DNA from: Clostridia bacterium
GTDB taxonomy: Bacteria; Bacillota; Clostridia; Oscillospirales; CAG-272
DNA: 11,058 nucleotides
Direction: 5' to 3'
Assembly (NCBI GenBank): GCA_017518025.1
Contig: JAFWWR010000023.1
Location: forward strand, 1-11,058
Below the pieces are notes generated by a model. That model did no database searches. It was not told where the DNA came from and saw only the letters and a list, made by a program, of their open reading frames with translations. Position numbers and translations under genes: made by a program. Below are positions 1 to 6,674 of the stretch, piece by piece (within the stretch, counting starts at the first letter, position 1; each line of letters opens with the position of its first letter).

Positions 1-30
1 CAGCAGTTCCAGCAGCAACAGCAGTTCCAG
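1..30 (+). repeat. Short direct repeat encoding poly-Gln
   Basis: The 12-base unit CAGCAGTTCCAG occurs at 1-12 and again at 19-30, with CAGCAA between them. It encodes a QQFQ-QQ-QQFQ stretch at the visible start of the DUF4234 protein. The tract probably extends left of the window. Such repeats can change length by slippage. Confidence 0.7.
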
Positions 31-432
31 AACAACGGCGGGTACATCCCCCCGCAGAAGCCGATCCACTTCGGGCAGAGGAATATCGCCGTGGCGATCA
101 TCCTGTCAATCGTCACCTGCGGTATCTACGGCATCTACTGGATGTACAAGATCGTTGAGGAACTCAACGAGGCGTCCGAAAACAACGGCACTTCCGGCGG
201 AATGGTGATCCTGCTCTCCATCGTCACCTGCAGCATCTATCTGCTCTACTGGATGTACAAGGCAGGCGGATTCGTCAACACCGCCAAAACACGCCGCGGA
301 ATGCCCTCCGACTCCAACTCCGGCGTCATTTATATGGTGCTCTGCATCTTCGGACTCAGCATAGTGTCCTACTGCCTGATCCAGAATGAGCTGAACCAGA
401 TCGCCGCTTACCACGGAGCGCCCAAAGCGTAA
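1..432 (+). CDS. DUF4234 domain membrane protein, 5'-truncated by window edge
   Basis: The reading frame is open from base 1, so the true start lies outside the window; 143 residues are visible. It begins with a Gln-rich stretch (about residues 1-10, QQFQQQ-type) and a short Pro/Gly linker. A DUF4234-like membrane region follows, with two related hydrophobic segments carrying the same signature (LSIVTCGIYGIYWMYK near residues 34-49 and LSIVTCSIYLLYWMYK near 75-90), then a third segment (YMVLCIFGLSIVSYCLI). A polar, low-complexity N-terminus ahead of this module is common in the family. The function of DUF4234 proteins is unknown. The stop overlaps the start of the next gene by one base (TAATG), suggesting co-translation with the DUF2752 protein. 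A GTG at 91 could be read as a start, but it lies inside the first membrane segment and the frame is open upstream, so I reject it. Confidence 0.85.
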   Translation, partial: QQFQQQQQFQNNGGYIPPQKPIHFGQRNIAVAIILSIVTCGIYGIYWMYKIVEELNEASENNGTSGGMVILLSIVTCSIYLLYWMYKAGGFVNTAKTRRGMPSDSNSGVIYMVLCIFGLSIVSYCLIQNELNQIAAYHGAPKA

Positions 433-800
433 TGGAAAAACGGCGGAACAAGGTGCTGATCGGCGTCCTGATCCTCTTTGCGGTCGGCGCGGCGTACACC
501 CTGTTCGTCAAGCTGACGGGCGTCGGCATACCGTGCCCTGTCAATCTCACAACGGGACTCAAGTGTCCCGGGTGCGGCGTTTCAAGAATGTTTCTCGCGC
601 TGTTCCGGTTTGACTTCGCCGAAGCGTTCCGGCAGAACGGAGCGATCCTATGCCTGCTGCCGCTTATGGCGGCGACGGCCGCGCGGTTTGTCTACGTTTA
701 CGTCCGCCGCGGAACAGTCCGCGACAGAGCCGCTGAGGTATCCGTGTGGTTCATGGTCGGGGTCCTGCTCGTGTTCGGGGTCGTGAGAAACGTCGTCTGA
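432..800 (+). CDS. DUF2752 domain small membrane protein
   Basis: A 122-residue protein. The family signature is clear: Cys35, then LKCPGCGVSR with Cys45, Cys48 and Arg52. A hydrophobic segment precedes it (about residues 8-26) and two follow (about 70-92 and 104-120), so it is an integral membrane protein. The CPGCG pair suggests a metal- or redox-active site, but no biochemical role is established for DUF2752. The ATG overlaps the stop of the DUF4234 gene by one base (TAATG), and only a weak GGAG (415-418) precedes it at 13 bases, so translation probably depends on coupling. DUF2752 and DUF4234 proteins are both common in Clostridia, but their joint role is not known. An intrinsic terminator follows at once. 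Confidence 0.88.
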   Translation: MEKRRNKVLIGVLILFAVGAAYTLFVKLTGVGIPCPVNLTTGLKCPGCGVSRMFLALFRFDFAEAFRQNGAILCLLPLMAATAARFVYVYVRRGTVRDRAAEVSVWFMVGVLLVFGVVRNVV

Positions 801-813
801 AGCAAAACAGATC

Positions 814-852
814 ATCGCGCCCTCCGGCGTTGCCGGAAGGCGCGATCTTTTT
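814..852 (+). terminator. Rho-independent terminator after the DUF4234-DUF2752 pair
   Basis: ATCGCGCC (814-821) plus TCCGGC (823-828) pair with GCCGGA (832-837) plus GGCGCGAT (839-846). This gives a 14-pair GC-rich stem with one C/A mismatch and a 3-base loop, followed by CTTTTT (847-852). It starts 13 bases after the DUF2752 stop and separates that pair from the fakA promoter. Confidence 0.92.
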
Positions 853-878
853 GTTGCGCGAAAGAGCGAAAAAAATGT

Positions 879-901
879 CGGCGGCACCATTGAAACCGCC
901 G
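879..901. repeat. Inverted repeat bracketing the -35 box of the fakA promoter
   Basis: CGGCGG (879-884) and CCGCCG (896-901) are complementary arms around 11 bases that contain the -35 TTGAAA. It could be an operator half-site pair, but 6-base GC arms arise easily in GC-rich DNA. Confidence 0.35.
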
Positions 902-918
902 CTCCGTTCTGTTATAAT
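890..918 (+). promoter_or_regulatory. Near-consensus sigma70-type promoter for the fakA-acpP cluster
   Basis: TTGAAA (890-895), a 17-base spacer and a perfect TATAAT (913-918). Transcription would start near 925, giving an untranslated leader of about 85 bases before the chosen fakA start at 1011. It is the only strong promoter seen ahead of fakA and probably serves genes through at least acpP. Confidence 0.85.
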
Positions 919-927
919 TAAATTATA
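913..927. promoter_or_regulatory. 15-base perfect palindrome over the -10 box (operator candidate)
   Basis: TATAATT-A-AATTATA is a perfect inverted repeat around one central base. Its left arm is the -10 box itself and its right arm reaches the expected transcription start. A repressor bound here would block the fatty-acid cluster. It does not resemble my recollection of the FapR consensus, and the low complexity of the AT-rich sequence weakens the case. Confidence 0.4.
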
Positions 928-1010
928 TATGCAGTATTATATCTGTGACCGACATTTCAAAGGGAGATAAGCCGGATCCGATCGCGGTCTCCGGCGCTCA
1001 CAAGGTACAA

Positions 1011-2666
1011 ATGGAGTATAAGAACATAGACGGAATGATCTTCATCGACATGGTCAGCGTCGGGGCGAAAGTCCTCGGCCAGCACCGCGAGGAGATCAAC
1101 GATCTCAACGTGTTCCCCATCCCCGACGGCGACACCGGAGACAACATGCTCATGACCATCGAGTCCGGGCTGAAACACGTATCCCGGGACGAGACGGCCG
1201 ACCTGAGCGAGGCGTCGAAGAAGCTGTCCGACGGGATGCTTTTCGGCGCGAGAGGCAATTCCGGAGTCATCCTGTCGAGGATCTTTTACGGCATCGCCAA
1301 GGGCCTCGTGGGCCGCGACAGCGCCGACGTGGCGGCCATCTGCGACGCGCTCATCTCCGGAGTGAGCGAGGCCTATTCCGCGGTATCGCGCCCCGTGGAG
1401 GGAACGATACTCTCGGTCTACCGCGACGCGGCGGAGCACGCAAGGTCGTCGTCCTCCGAAGAGGACTCCGTTGACCGGCTGTTCGACGAGATACTCACCG
1501 AGATGCGGGCGTCCCTCGAGCGCACGCCCGAGCTTCTCGCCGTCCTGAAAGAGGCGGGAGTTGTGGACAGCGGCGGCGCGGGCCTGATGTACATATTCGA
1601 GGGGATGAGGCGGGCGCTCTCCGGCGAGACCGGCGACGATCGCGTCTCTCACCCGGGACCGGGCGACAAGGCAGAGGTCGACCTCTCGCTCTTCGGCGAG
1701 GACAGCGAGCTTGAGTTCGGCTACTGCACCGAGTTCCTGCTCAGGATCCAGCGGGCGAAGGCCGACAAGGATCAGTTCGACGTCGACCGCTTCACCGGAG
1801 AGATCTCCCGCTTCGGCGATTCCATCGTCGCCTTCCGGGACGACAGCATCCTGAAAGTACATATCCACACCCGGGCGCCGGGCGACGTGCTCAACTTCTG
1901 TCAGCGGTACGGAGAGTTCCTGACGCTGAAAATCGAGAATATGACGCTCCAGCACAACGGGACGAAGAAAGAAGAGGCAACACCCTCCCCGAAGAAGCCG
2001 AAGAAAAAGTACGGCATCGTCGCCGTGGCCGGCGGCAAGGGGATCGTCGACACCTTCGTCTCCCTGGGATGCGACAAGGTGATCGAGGGCGGGCAGAGCA
2101 TGAACCCCGAGGTGGACGATTTCATCCGCGCGTTCAGGGAGATCCCGGCGGACAACGTCATCGTCTATCCGAACAACAAAAACGTGATCCTGGCGGCGCG
2201 CCAGGCGGCGGAGCTCTACGGTGACGCCAACGTGATGATCGTTCCCTCAAAGACCGTGGGCGAGGGCTATTCCGGCATATCCATGCTCGACACCTCCAGC
2301 GACGATCCCGAGGCGATCATCGCGGAGCAGACGGAGATCATCTCCGCGGTAGTGACCGGCTTCGTGTCAAAGGCGTCCCGTGACGCGCAAATGGACGGAG
2401 TCAGGGTCGTGGCGGGCGATTACGTGGGTTTTTCCGACGGGAAGATCATCGTCGACGACCCGCAGAGGATGAACGCCCTTATTCAGCTTGCCTCGAACCT
2501 CGGCGCGGACAAGTGCGACGTGATGCTCCTGATCTACGGCAAAGAGACGGACAAAGAGGAAGCGGAGGCCGTCGCCGACGCCCTGGGGCGGAGATTCCGC
2601 CGTACCGAGGTCGTGACCATCGACGGCGGACAGCCGGTCCACGACTACATTATCGTTCTTGAATGA
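1011..2666 (+). CDS. fakA: Fatty acid kinase, ATP-binding subunit FakA (DAK2/YloV family)
   Basis: A 551-residue protein, the normal FakA length. FakA uses ATP to phosphorylate a fatty acid held by a FakB/DegV protein, giving acyl-phosphate in the cytoplasm. The N-terminal DhaL-like domain has NVFPIPDGDTGDNM, with the Mg-ATP aspartates in DGDTG (39-43). It also has GARGNSGVILS (78-88), RPVEGTILSVYRD and EAGVVDSGGAGLMY. The central part carries FGYCTEFLL, KVHIHTRAPG and KIENMTLQHNG. The C-terminal part has GGQSMNPEV and VYPNNKNVILAA. The ATG at 1011 was chosen because MEYKNIDGMIF aligns with FakA N-termini and AAGG (1002-1005) sits 5 bases ahead. An in-frame GTG at 945 would add 22 non-family residues. 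The usual IPQG segment of the C-terminal part reads VGEGYSGISML here. A DegV gene follows, fitting a kinase-carrier pair. Confidence 0.93.
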   Translation: MEYKNIDGMIFIDMVSVGAKVLGQHREEINDLNVFPIPDGDTGDNMLMTIESGLKHVSRDETADLSEASKKLSDGMLFGARGNSGVILSRIFYGIAKGLVGRDSADVAAICDALISGVSEAYSAVSRPVEGTILSVYRDAAEHARSSSSEEDSVDRLFDEILTEMRASLERTPELLAVLKEAGVVDSGGAGLMYIFEGMRRALSGETGDDRVSHPGPGDKAEVDLSLFGEDSELEFGYCTEFLLRIQRAKADKDQFDVDRFTGEISRFGDSIVAFRDDSILKVHIHTRAPGDVLNFCQRYGEFLTLKIENMTLQHNGTKKEEATPSPKKPKKKYGIVAVAGGKGIVDTFVSLGCDKVIEGGQSMNPEVDDFIRAFREIPADNVIVYPNNKNVILAARQAAELYGDANVMIVPSKTVGEGYSGISMLDTSSDDPEAIIAEQTEIISAVVTGFVSKASRDAQMDGVRVVAGDYVGFSDGKIIVDDPQRMNALIQLASNLGADKCDVMLLIYGKETDKEEAEAVADALGRRFRRTEVVTIDGGQPVHDYIIVLE

Positions 2667-2698
2667 CCCCGGCGGCGCCGGAAAAATATATTTTACCC

Positions 2699-2704
2699 GG
2701 AGGA
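2699..2704 (+). promoter_or_regulatory. Ribosome-binding site deciding the DegV start
   Basis: GGAGGA lies 6 bases before the ATG at 2711, favouring that start over the in-frame ATG at 2663. Confidence 0.8.
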
Positions 2705-2710
2705 CAAAAA

Positions 2711-3580
2711 ATGCTTGTTTTATTCACCGACACAGACACCGACATCACCCCGGCAGAGGCGGAAAAATACGGATATAAGCTCATAAGCATGCCCTACAGC
2801 ATCGACGGCGAGACCACTTACCCCTACGTGGACTTCGAGACCTTCGACGCTCACGCGTTCTACGACAGACTGCGCGGAGGCGTTCTTCCCAACACCAGCG
2901 CCATAAGCGAGGAGCAGTACCGCGCCTATTTCGAGCCCGTTTTCGCCGAGGGCAACGATATTCTGTACGTCCACTTCTCCCGCGCCATGACGGCGACCTT
3001 CGACGCCATGGACAGGGCGGTGGAAAAGCTTCTCACGGAATATCCGGAGCGCAAATTCCACGAGATCGACACCAAGGGGATAACCATCGGCAGTCTAAAC
3101 ATCGTGCTCGAGGTCGGCGATATGTATCTCGCGGGCAAGAGCGTCGAGGAGATCCTCGAATGGTCGAAGACCGAGGTCGACAAGTTCGCGGTGTACTTTT
3201 TCGCCGACGATCTGCGCTTCTTCAAGCACAGCGGCCGCGTCTCCGGCCTCGCCGGCACCATGGGCACCCTGCTGGGAGTGAGACCGATCATACACATGGA
3301 CGAGAACGGAAAGATGGTCAGCGTGGGCAAGGAAAAAGGCAGAGCGAAGGCGGTGGCCCGTCTGGTCGACACCGTCGAGCAACTGGGCGACGACGTCAAG
3401 GGCCACAGAGTCATCGTCGCTCACACAGACTCCCCCGACATCGCGGAGGAAGTGATCGAACTGCTGAAAGAACGTCTCGGGGACGGGCTGCGGATCGAGA
3501 CCTTCGACGTCAATCCCACCGCCGGGTCCCACTGCGGCCCCAACACCGTGGGAGTCAGCTTCCACGCGATACACAGGTAA
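2711..3580 (+). CDS. DegV family fatty-acid-binding protein (FakB-type)
   Basis: A 289-residue protein of the DegV/FakB family, which carries a fatty acid for phosphorylation by FakA. It opens with FTDTDTDITP, a variant of the usual TDSTxDL. By spacing against S. aureus FakB1 (Thr61, Ser93, His266), Thr62 in NTSAIS, Thr94 in MTATF and His274 in GSHCGPN are the likely carboxylate-contacting residues, with Ser93 replaced by Thr. Other matches are ADDLRFFKHSGRVSG and LLGVRPIIHMDENGK. The ATG at 2711 has GGAGGA (2699-2704) 6 bases ahead. An in-frame ATG at 2663 overlaps the fakA stop and would add 16 residues, but has no comparable ribosome site. The position right after fakA supports the role, though bacteria often have several FakB proteins with different chain preferences. 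Confidence 0.9.
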   Translation: MLVLFTDTDTDITPAEAEKYGYKLISMPYSIDGETTYPYVDFETFDAHAFYDRLRGGVLPNTSAISEEQYRAYFEPVFAEGNDILYVHFSRAMTATFDAMDRAVEKLLTEYPERKFHEIDTKGITIGSLNIVLEVGDMYLAGKSVEEILEWSKTEVDKFAVYFFADDLRFFKHSGRVSGLAGTMGTLLGVRPIIHMDENGKMVSVGKEKGRAKAVARLVDTVEQLGDDVKGHRVIVAHTDSPDIAEEVIELLKERLGDGLRIETFDVNPTAGSHCGPNTVGVSFHAIHR

Positions 3581-3597
3581 AAGCGGGGGCAGGTAAG

Positions 3598-4734
3598 ATG
3601 ATCGAGATCAAAGAAGTCAAAACGGCGAAACAGCAAAAAGAATTCCTCACGTTCCCTCTCAAAATGTACCGCGGAAATCCCTGCTTCGTCCCGCCGCTTT
3701 ACGGCGACGAAAAAAAGATCTTCCGCTCCGATTATCTCTATTACGACACCTGCGAGGCGGTCTACTACAACGCCTACCGCGACGGGAAACCGGTCGGGAG
3801 GATCAGCGCGATCCTCCAGAAGGCGAGCAACGAAAAGACCGGGGAAAAGAGGATCCGTTTTACCCGCTTCGACTGCATAAACGACAGGGAGGTGGCGAAG
3901 GCGCTCTTCGACGCCATAGAGGACTGGGCGCTGGCAAAGGGGATGGACACCGTCTGCGGCCCCCTCGGTTTTTCGGATCTTGAGAGAGAGGGCCTGCTCG
4001 TCGAGGGCTTCGATCAGCTCTCCACCTTCGAAGAGCAGTACAACGCCGATTATTACGGCGATCTCATCGAATACTGCGGCTACTCAAAGGAGGTCGACTG
4101 GACCGAGAGCAAGATCATGCCCCCGGACGAGGACGACGGCACTCTGGAGAAAATGGCTGACTTCCTCATGAAGAGGTACAACCTCCACTACGGCCCCGCG
4201 AAGAACAAGCGGGACTTCATAAAGCGGTACGCCGACCCGTTCTTCAAACTCATCGACGAGGCGTACGACGGTATCTACGGCACCGTTCCCTTCACCGACG
4301 GGATGAAGAAGATGATAATCGACAATTTCATGCTCGTCATCGACCTGAAACACGTGGCGGTCATCCTGGACGAGAACGACGAGCTGGTCTGTCTCGGGCT
4401 CTGCTTCCCGTCCATGTCAAGGGCGCTCCAGCCCTCCGGGGGAAAACTGACGCCCCCCGCGCTGATCCGGCTGCTGAAAGCCATCAAACGCCCGAAAATC
4501 ATAGATCTCGGGCTCATCGCGGTGAAGCCGGAATACTTCAACCGCGGGATCAGCTCGGTCATCTCCTGGGAGCTCCTGAAAATGCTCAAAAACGACGGCG
4601 TGGAGTACGCCGAGACCAACCTCAACCTTGAGACCAATCACGCGATACAGAATCAGTGGAAGCGGTTCAAATCAGTCCGCCACAAGCGCCGCAGGTCTTA
4701 CGTCAAGAAGCTGAAGGAGGCGGAAAACGCATGA
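3598..4734 (+). CDS. YghO-like GNAT-superfamily protein, function unknown
   Basis: A 378-residue protein resembling the broad family of E. coli YghO. It begins with the typical region FLTFPLKMYRGNPCFVPPLYGDEK (residues about 16-39, split here as FLTFPLKMYRGN and PCFVPPLYGDEK) and then DGKPVGRISAIL. The core has GPLGFSDLEREGLLVEGFD and a YNADYYGDLIEYCGY segment. The C-terminal half ends in a GNAT-like fold with IAVKPEYFNRGISSV (about 307-321), where NRGISS occupies the acyl-CoA pyrophosphate loop position. The tail NHAIQNQWKRFKSVRHKRRRSYVKK is very basic. The substrate and donor are unknown. It starts 17 bases after the DegV gene, behind GGGGGCAGG (3585-3593), and its last codons overlap plsX by ATGA. 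That tight insertion suggests a role near acyl-phosphate or acyl-ACP, but this is inference. Confidence 0.8.
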   Translation: MIEIKEVKTAKQQKEFLTFPLKMYRGNPCFVPPLYGDEKKIFRSDYLYYDTCEAVYYNAYRDGKPVGRISAILQKASNEKTGEKRIRFTRFDCINDREVAKALFDAIEDWALAKGMDTVCGPLGFSDLEREGLLVEGFDQLSTFEEQYNADYYGDLIEYCGYSKEVDWTESKIMPPDEDDGTLEKMADFLMKRYNLHYGPAKNKRDFIKRYADPFFKLIDEAYDGIYGTVPFTDGMKKMIIDNFMLVIDLKHVAVILDENDELVCLGLCFPSMSRALQPSGGKLTPPALIRLLKAIKRPKIIDLGLIAVKPEYFNRGISSVISWELLKMLKNDGVEYAETNLNLETNHAIQNQWKRFKSVRHKRRRSYVKKLKEAENA

Positions 4735-5759
4735 AGATCATCGTTGACTGCCTCGGCGGCGACAACTCCCCCGCGGCAAACGTGGGCGGCGCGCTGAAGG
4801 CGCTCGCAAGGTACGGAGACCTTCAGGTCATCCTGGTGGGCGACGAGGGACCCGTAAAAGAACTTATCCCCGACGATCCCGCGCTGAAGGACCGTATCGA
4901 GACGGTCCACGCCCCCGGAGTCATCACCGGCGAGGACAAGCCCACCGACGCCATACGGCTGAAAAAGGACTCCTCTCTCATCGCCTCCATCCGTCTTCTC
5001 CGGAAGAGGGACGACGTGTCCGCGCTGATCTCCACTGGCGCCACGGGCGCGCTGGTGGCGGCGGCGATCCTGCGGATCGGCCGCATCAGAGGGGTGCGCC
5101 GTCCGGCGTTCTGCCCGGTACTGCCCACCATGAACGGCGACACCGTGGCCATCTGCGACAGCGGAGCTGACACGGACGTGGCTCTGGAGCAGCTGGTCCA
5201 GTACGCCGTGATGGGGAGTTTATATATCAGCCAAGTCTTCGGCAAAAAGTCCCCCCGCGTGGCGCTGCTGAACATCGGCACCGAGAGCGAAAAGGGCGAC
5301 GATCTGCGAAGACGGGCCTATCCCCTGCTCTCCTCCACCCCCGGCATCAATTTCGTGGGGAACATGGAGAGCCGCGACCTGCTCTCCGGTAAGTACGACC
5401 TTGTGGTGTGCGACGGCTTCTCCGGCAACGTGCTGGTCAAGACCACCGAGGGCACGGCTCTTGAGCTGCTCAGGAAACTGAAAAAGGATATCTTTTCGAA
5501 ATTCAGATACAAGCTCGGCGCCCTTCTGATGAAGGATATGTTCGAGCGCGAAAAGGAGTTCATGAACTACCAGAACTACGGCGGCAGCGTTCTGCTCGGC
5601 GCCGAGAAGATCATCGTCAAGGGTCACGGCTCCTCCGACGCGGACGCCGTTGCGAAGTGCTTTGAGCAGGCGGTGACGATGGAAAAGAACGACATGAACG
5701 GAAAAATCGCCGACGCTCTGCGCGCGGCGGAAGGACAAGGAGATAACGGCAATGTTTGA
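4731..5759 (+). CDS. plsX: Phosphate acyltransferase PlsX
   Basis: A 342-residue protein of normal PlsX length. PlsX interconverts acyl-ACP plus phosphate with acyl-phosphate plus ACP at the membrane surface; PlsY then uses acyl-phosphate to acylate glycerol-3-phosphate. Diagnostic segments are IVDCLGGDNSP (usually DAMGGD), ISTGATGALVAAA, RRPAFCPVLPT, VALLNIGTESEKGDD, INFVGNMESRDLL, VVCDGFSGNVLVKTTEG and NYGGSVLLGAEKIIVKGHGSSDADA. The ATG overlaps the upstream stop (ATGA), and AAGGAGG (4714-4720) lies 10 bases ahead. An in-frame ATG at 4656 would add 25 residues that are out-of-frame sequence of the GNAT gene. The 3' end overlaps acpP by 8 bases, so plsX and acpP are translationally coupled, a common arrangement in Firmicutes. 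Confidence 0.96.
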   Translation: MKIIVDCLGGDNSPAANVGGALKALARYGDLQVILVGDEGPVKELIPDDPALKDRIETVHAPGVITGEDKPTDAIRLKKDSSLIASIRLLRKRDDVSALISTGATGALVAAAILRIGRIRGVRRPAFCPVLPTMNGDTVAICDSGADTDVALEQLVQYAVMGSLYISQVFGKKSPRVALLNIGTESEKGDDLRRRAYPLLSSTPGINFVGNMESRDLLSGKYDLVVCDGFSGNVLVKTTEGTALELLRKLKKDIFSKFRYKLGALLMKDMFEREKEFMNYQNYGGSVLLGAEKIIVKGHGSSDADAVAKCFEQAVTMEKNDMNGKIADALRAAEGQGDNGNV

Positions 5760-5979
5760 AGACGTGAAAAAACTGCTTGCAAAGCAGCTGAAGCTCGACG
5801 AGAGCGCCATCACCCCCGACAGCAAGATCATGGAGGACCTGGGAGCCGACTCCCTGGACGTTCTCCAGATCCTCATGACCATCGAGGAGGAGCACGGCAT
5901 CGTGATCCCCGACGAGGCGCTGGCGGAGTTCCGCACCGTGAACGACATCGTCAACTACGTCGAGGGGCTGAACAGGTAA
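5752..5979 (+). CDS. acpP: Acyl carrier protein
   Basis: A 75-residue acidic helical protein. The phosphopantetheine site is GADSLD with Ser34, and the second half reads VLQILMTIEEEHGIVIPDEA, a standard ACP recognition-helix region. It carries acyl chains as thioesters for fatty acid synthesis and exchanges them with PlsX. The ATG lies inside the last codons of plsX (8-base overlap), preceded by AAGGAG (5737-5742) at 9 bases. No terminator is visible between its stop and the ThuA gene 26 bases on. Whether it is the main housekeeping ACP or a dedicated copy cannot be told from this window. Confidence 0.95.
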   Translation: MFEDVKKLLAKQLKLDESAITPDSKIMEDLGADSLDVLQILMTIEEEHGIVIPDEALAEFRTVNDIVNYVEGLNR

Positions 5980-6005
5980 TCAGTAAAAACCGATCGGAGG
6001 ACGCT

Positions 6006-6662
6006 ATGAAAAGAGCGCTCATATCCCGGGACGGGGCGAACCCGGATTTTCACGATCCCGTGAAGACCACCGACAGATTCGCCCGTCTGCTTGAGAAAAA
6101 CGGTTTCGAAGTCGACGTGTTCGACGACTTCAAATGCTTTGAGGATCCCGCCTACATACGGGAACACGATCTCATCGTGCTGAGCTGGACCATCGCCGAC
6201 GACAGAGCCGAGAATATCGGCAACATCGTCCGCGCAGTGGAGGACGGCGTCGGTCTTGCCGGATGTCACGGCGGCCTTTGCGACGCCTTCAGGATGAACA
6301 CCGACTGGCAGTACGTGACCGGCGGTCAGTGGGTGGCGCACCCCGGCAACGACGGCGTGACGTACGGCGTTGAGATCTGCGGAGGCAAAAGCCCCGTGAC
6401 CGAGGGCGTGAAGGACTTCACCCTCCGCTCCGAGCAGTACTATCTGCACGTGGATCCCGGCGTTGACGTCCTTGCGACCACCACTTTCCGGAACAATACC
6501 TGCGGGCGCGACGTGGTGATGCCCGCCGCCTGGACAAAATACTACGGAAAGGGGCGCGTGTTCTATCTGTCCGTCGGTCATACGGACGGGGTGTTCGACG
6601 AGGCGCCCGAGGCGGAAAAACTTATGGAACGCGGCATGCTCTGGGCGGCGCGCGCTCTCTGA
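6006..6662 (+). CDS. ThuA-like domain protein
   Basis: A 218-residue protein of the ThuA family (class I glutamine amidotransferase-like fold), linked to trehalose and other sugar utilisation. Family segments are VGLAGCHGGLCDAF (His88), TGGQWVAHPG (His112), FTLRSEQYYLHVDPG and, near the end, YYGKGRVFYLSVGHTDGVFDEAPE followed by a Trp-Ala. No signal peptide is seen, so it is probably cytoplasmic. The reaction is not securely known for the family; a sugar or keto-sugar hydrolase or isomerase role has been discussed. GGAGG (5996-6000) lies 5 bases before the ATG. The oxidoreductase gene begins 12 bases after its stop, and ThuA-plus-Gfo/Idh/MocA pairs are a common catabolic arrangement. Confidence 0.88.
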   Translation: MKRALISRDGANPDFHDPVKTTDRFARLLEKNGFEVDVFDDFKCFEDPAYIREHDLIVLSWTIADDRAENIGNIVRAVEDGVGLAGCHGGLCDAFRMNTDWQYVTGGQWVAHPGNDGVTYGVEICGGKSPVTEGVKDFTLRSEQYYLHVDPGVDVLATTTFRNNTCGRDVVMPAAWTKYYGKGRVFYLSVGHTDGVFDEAPEAEKLMERGMLWAARAL

Positions 6663-6674
6663 CCGGAGGCAAAT

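Noticed and set aside
959..966. AAAGGGAG ribosome-site-like sequence ahead of fakA
   Set aside because: No ATG, GTG or TTG lies at a workable distance downstream, so it does not define a start; possibly chance or a remnant.
746..970. 74-codon frame bridging the terminator and fakA promoter
   Set aside because: It spans a strong terminator and a consensus promoter and has no protein-like composition.
957..1955. 332-codon minus-strand open frame inside fakA
   Set aside because: fakA on the plus strand has full family motifs throughout; the antisense frame is a product of GC-rich codon use and has no ribosome site or recognisable domain.
3160..3597. Upstream in-frame extension of the YghO-like gene
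   Set aside because: The extension is Arg/His-rich out-of-frame sequence of the DegV gene; the homologous protein starts at 3598.
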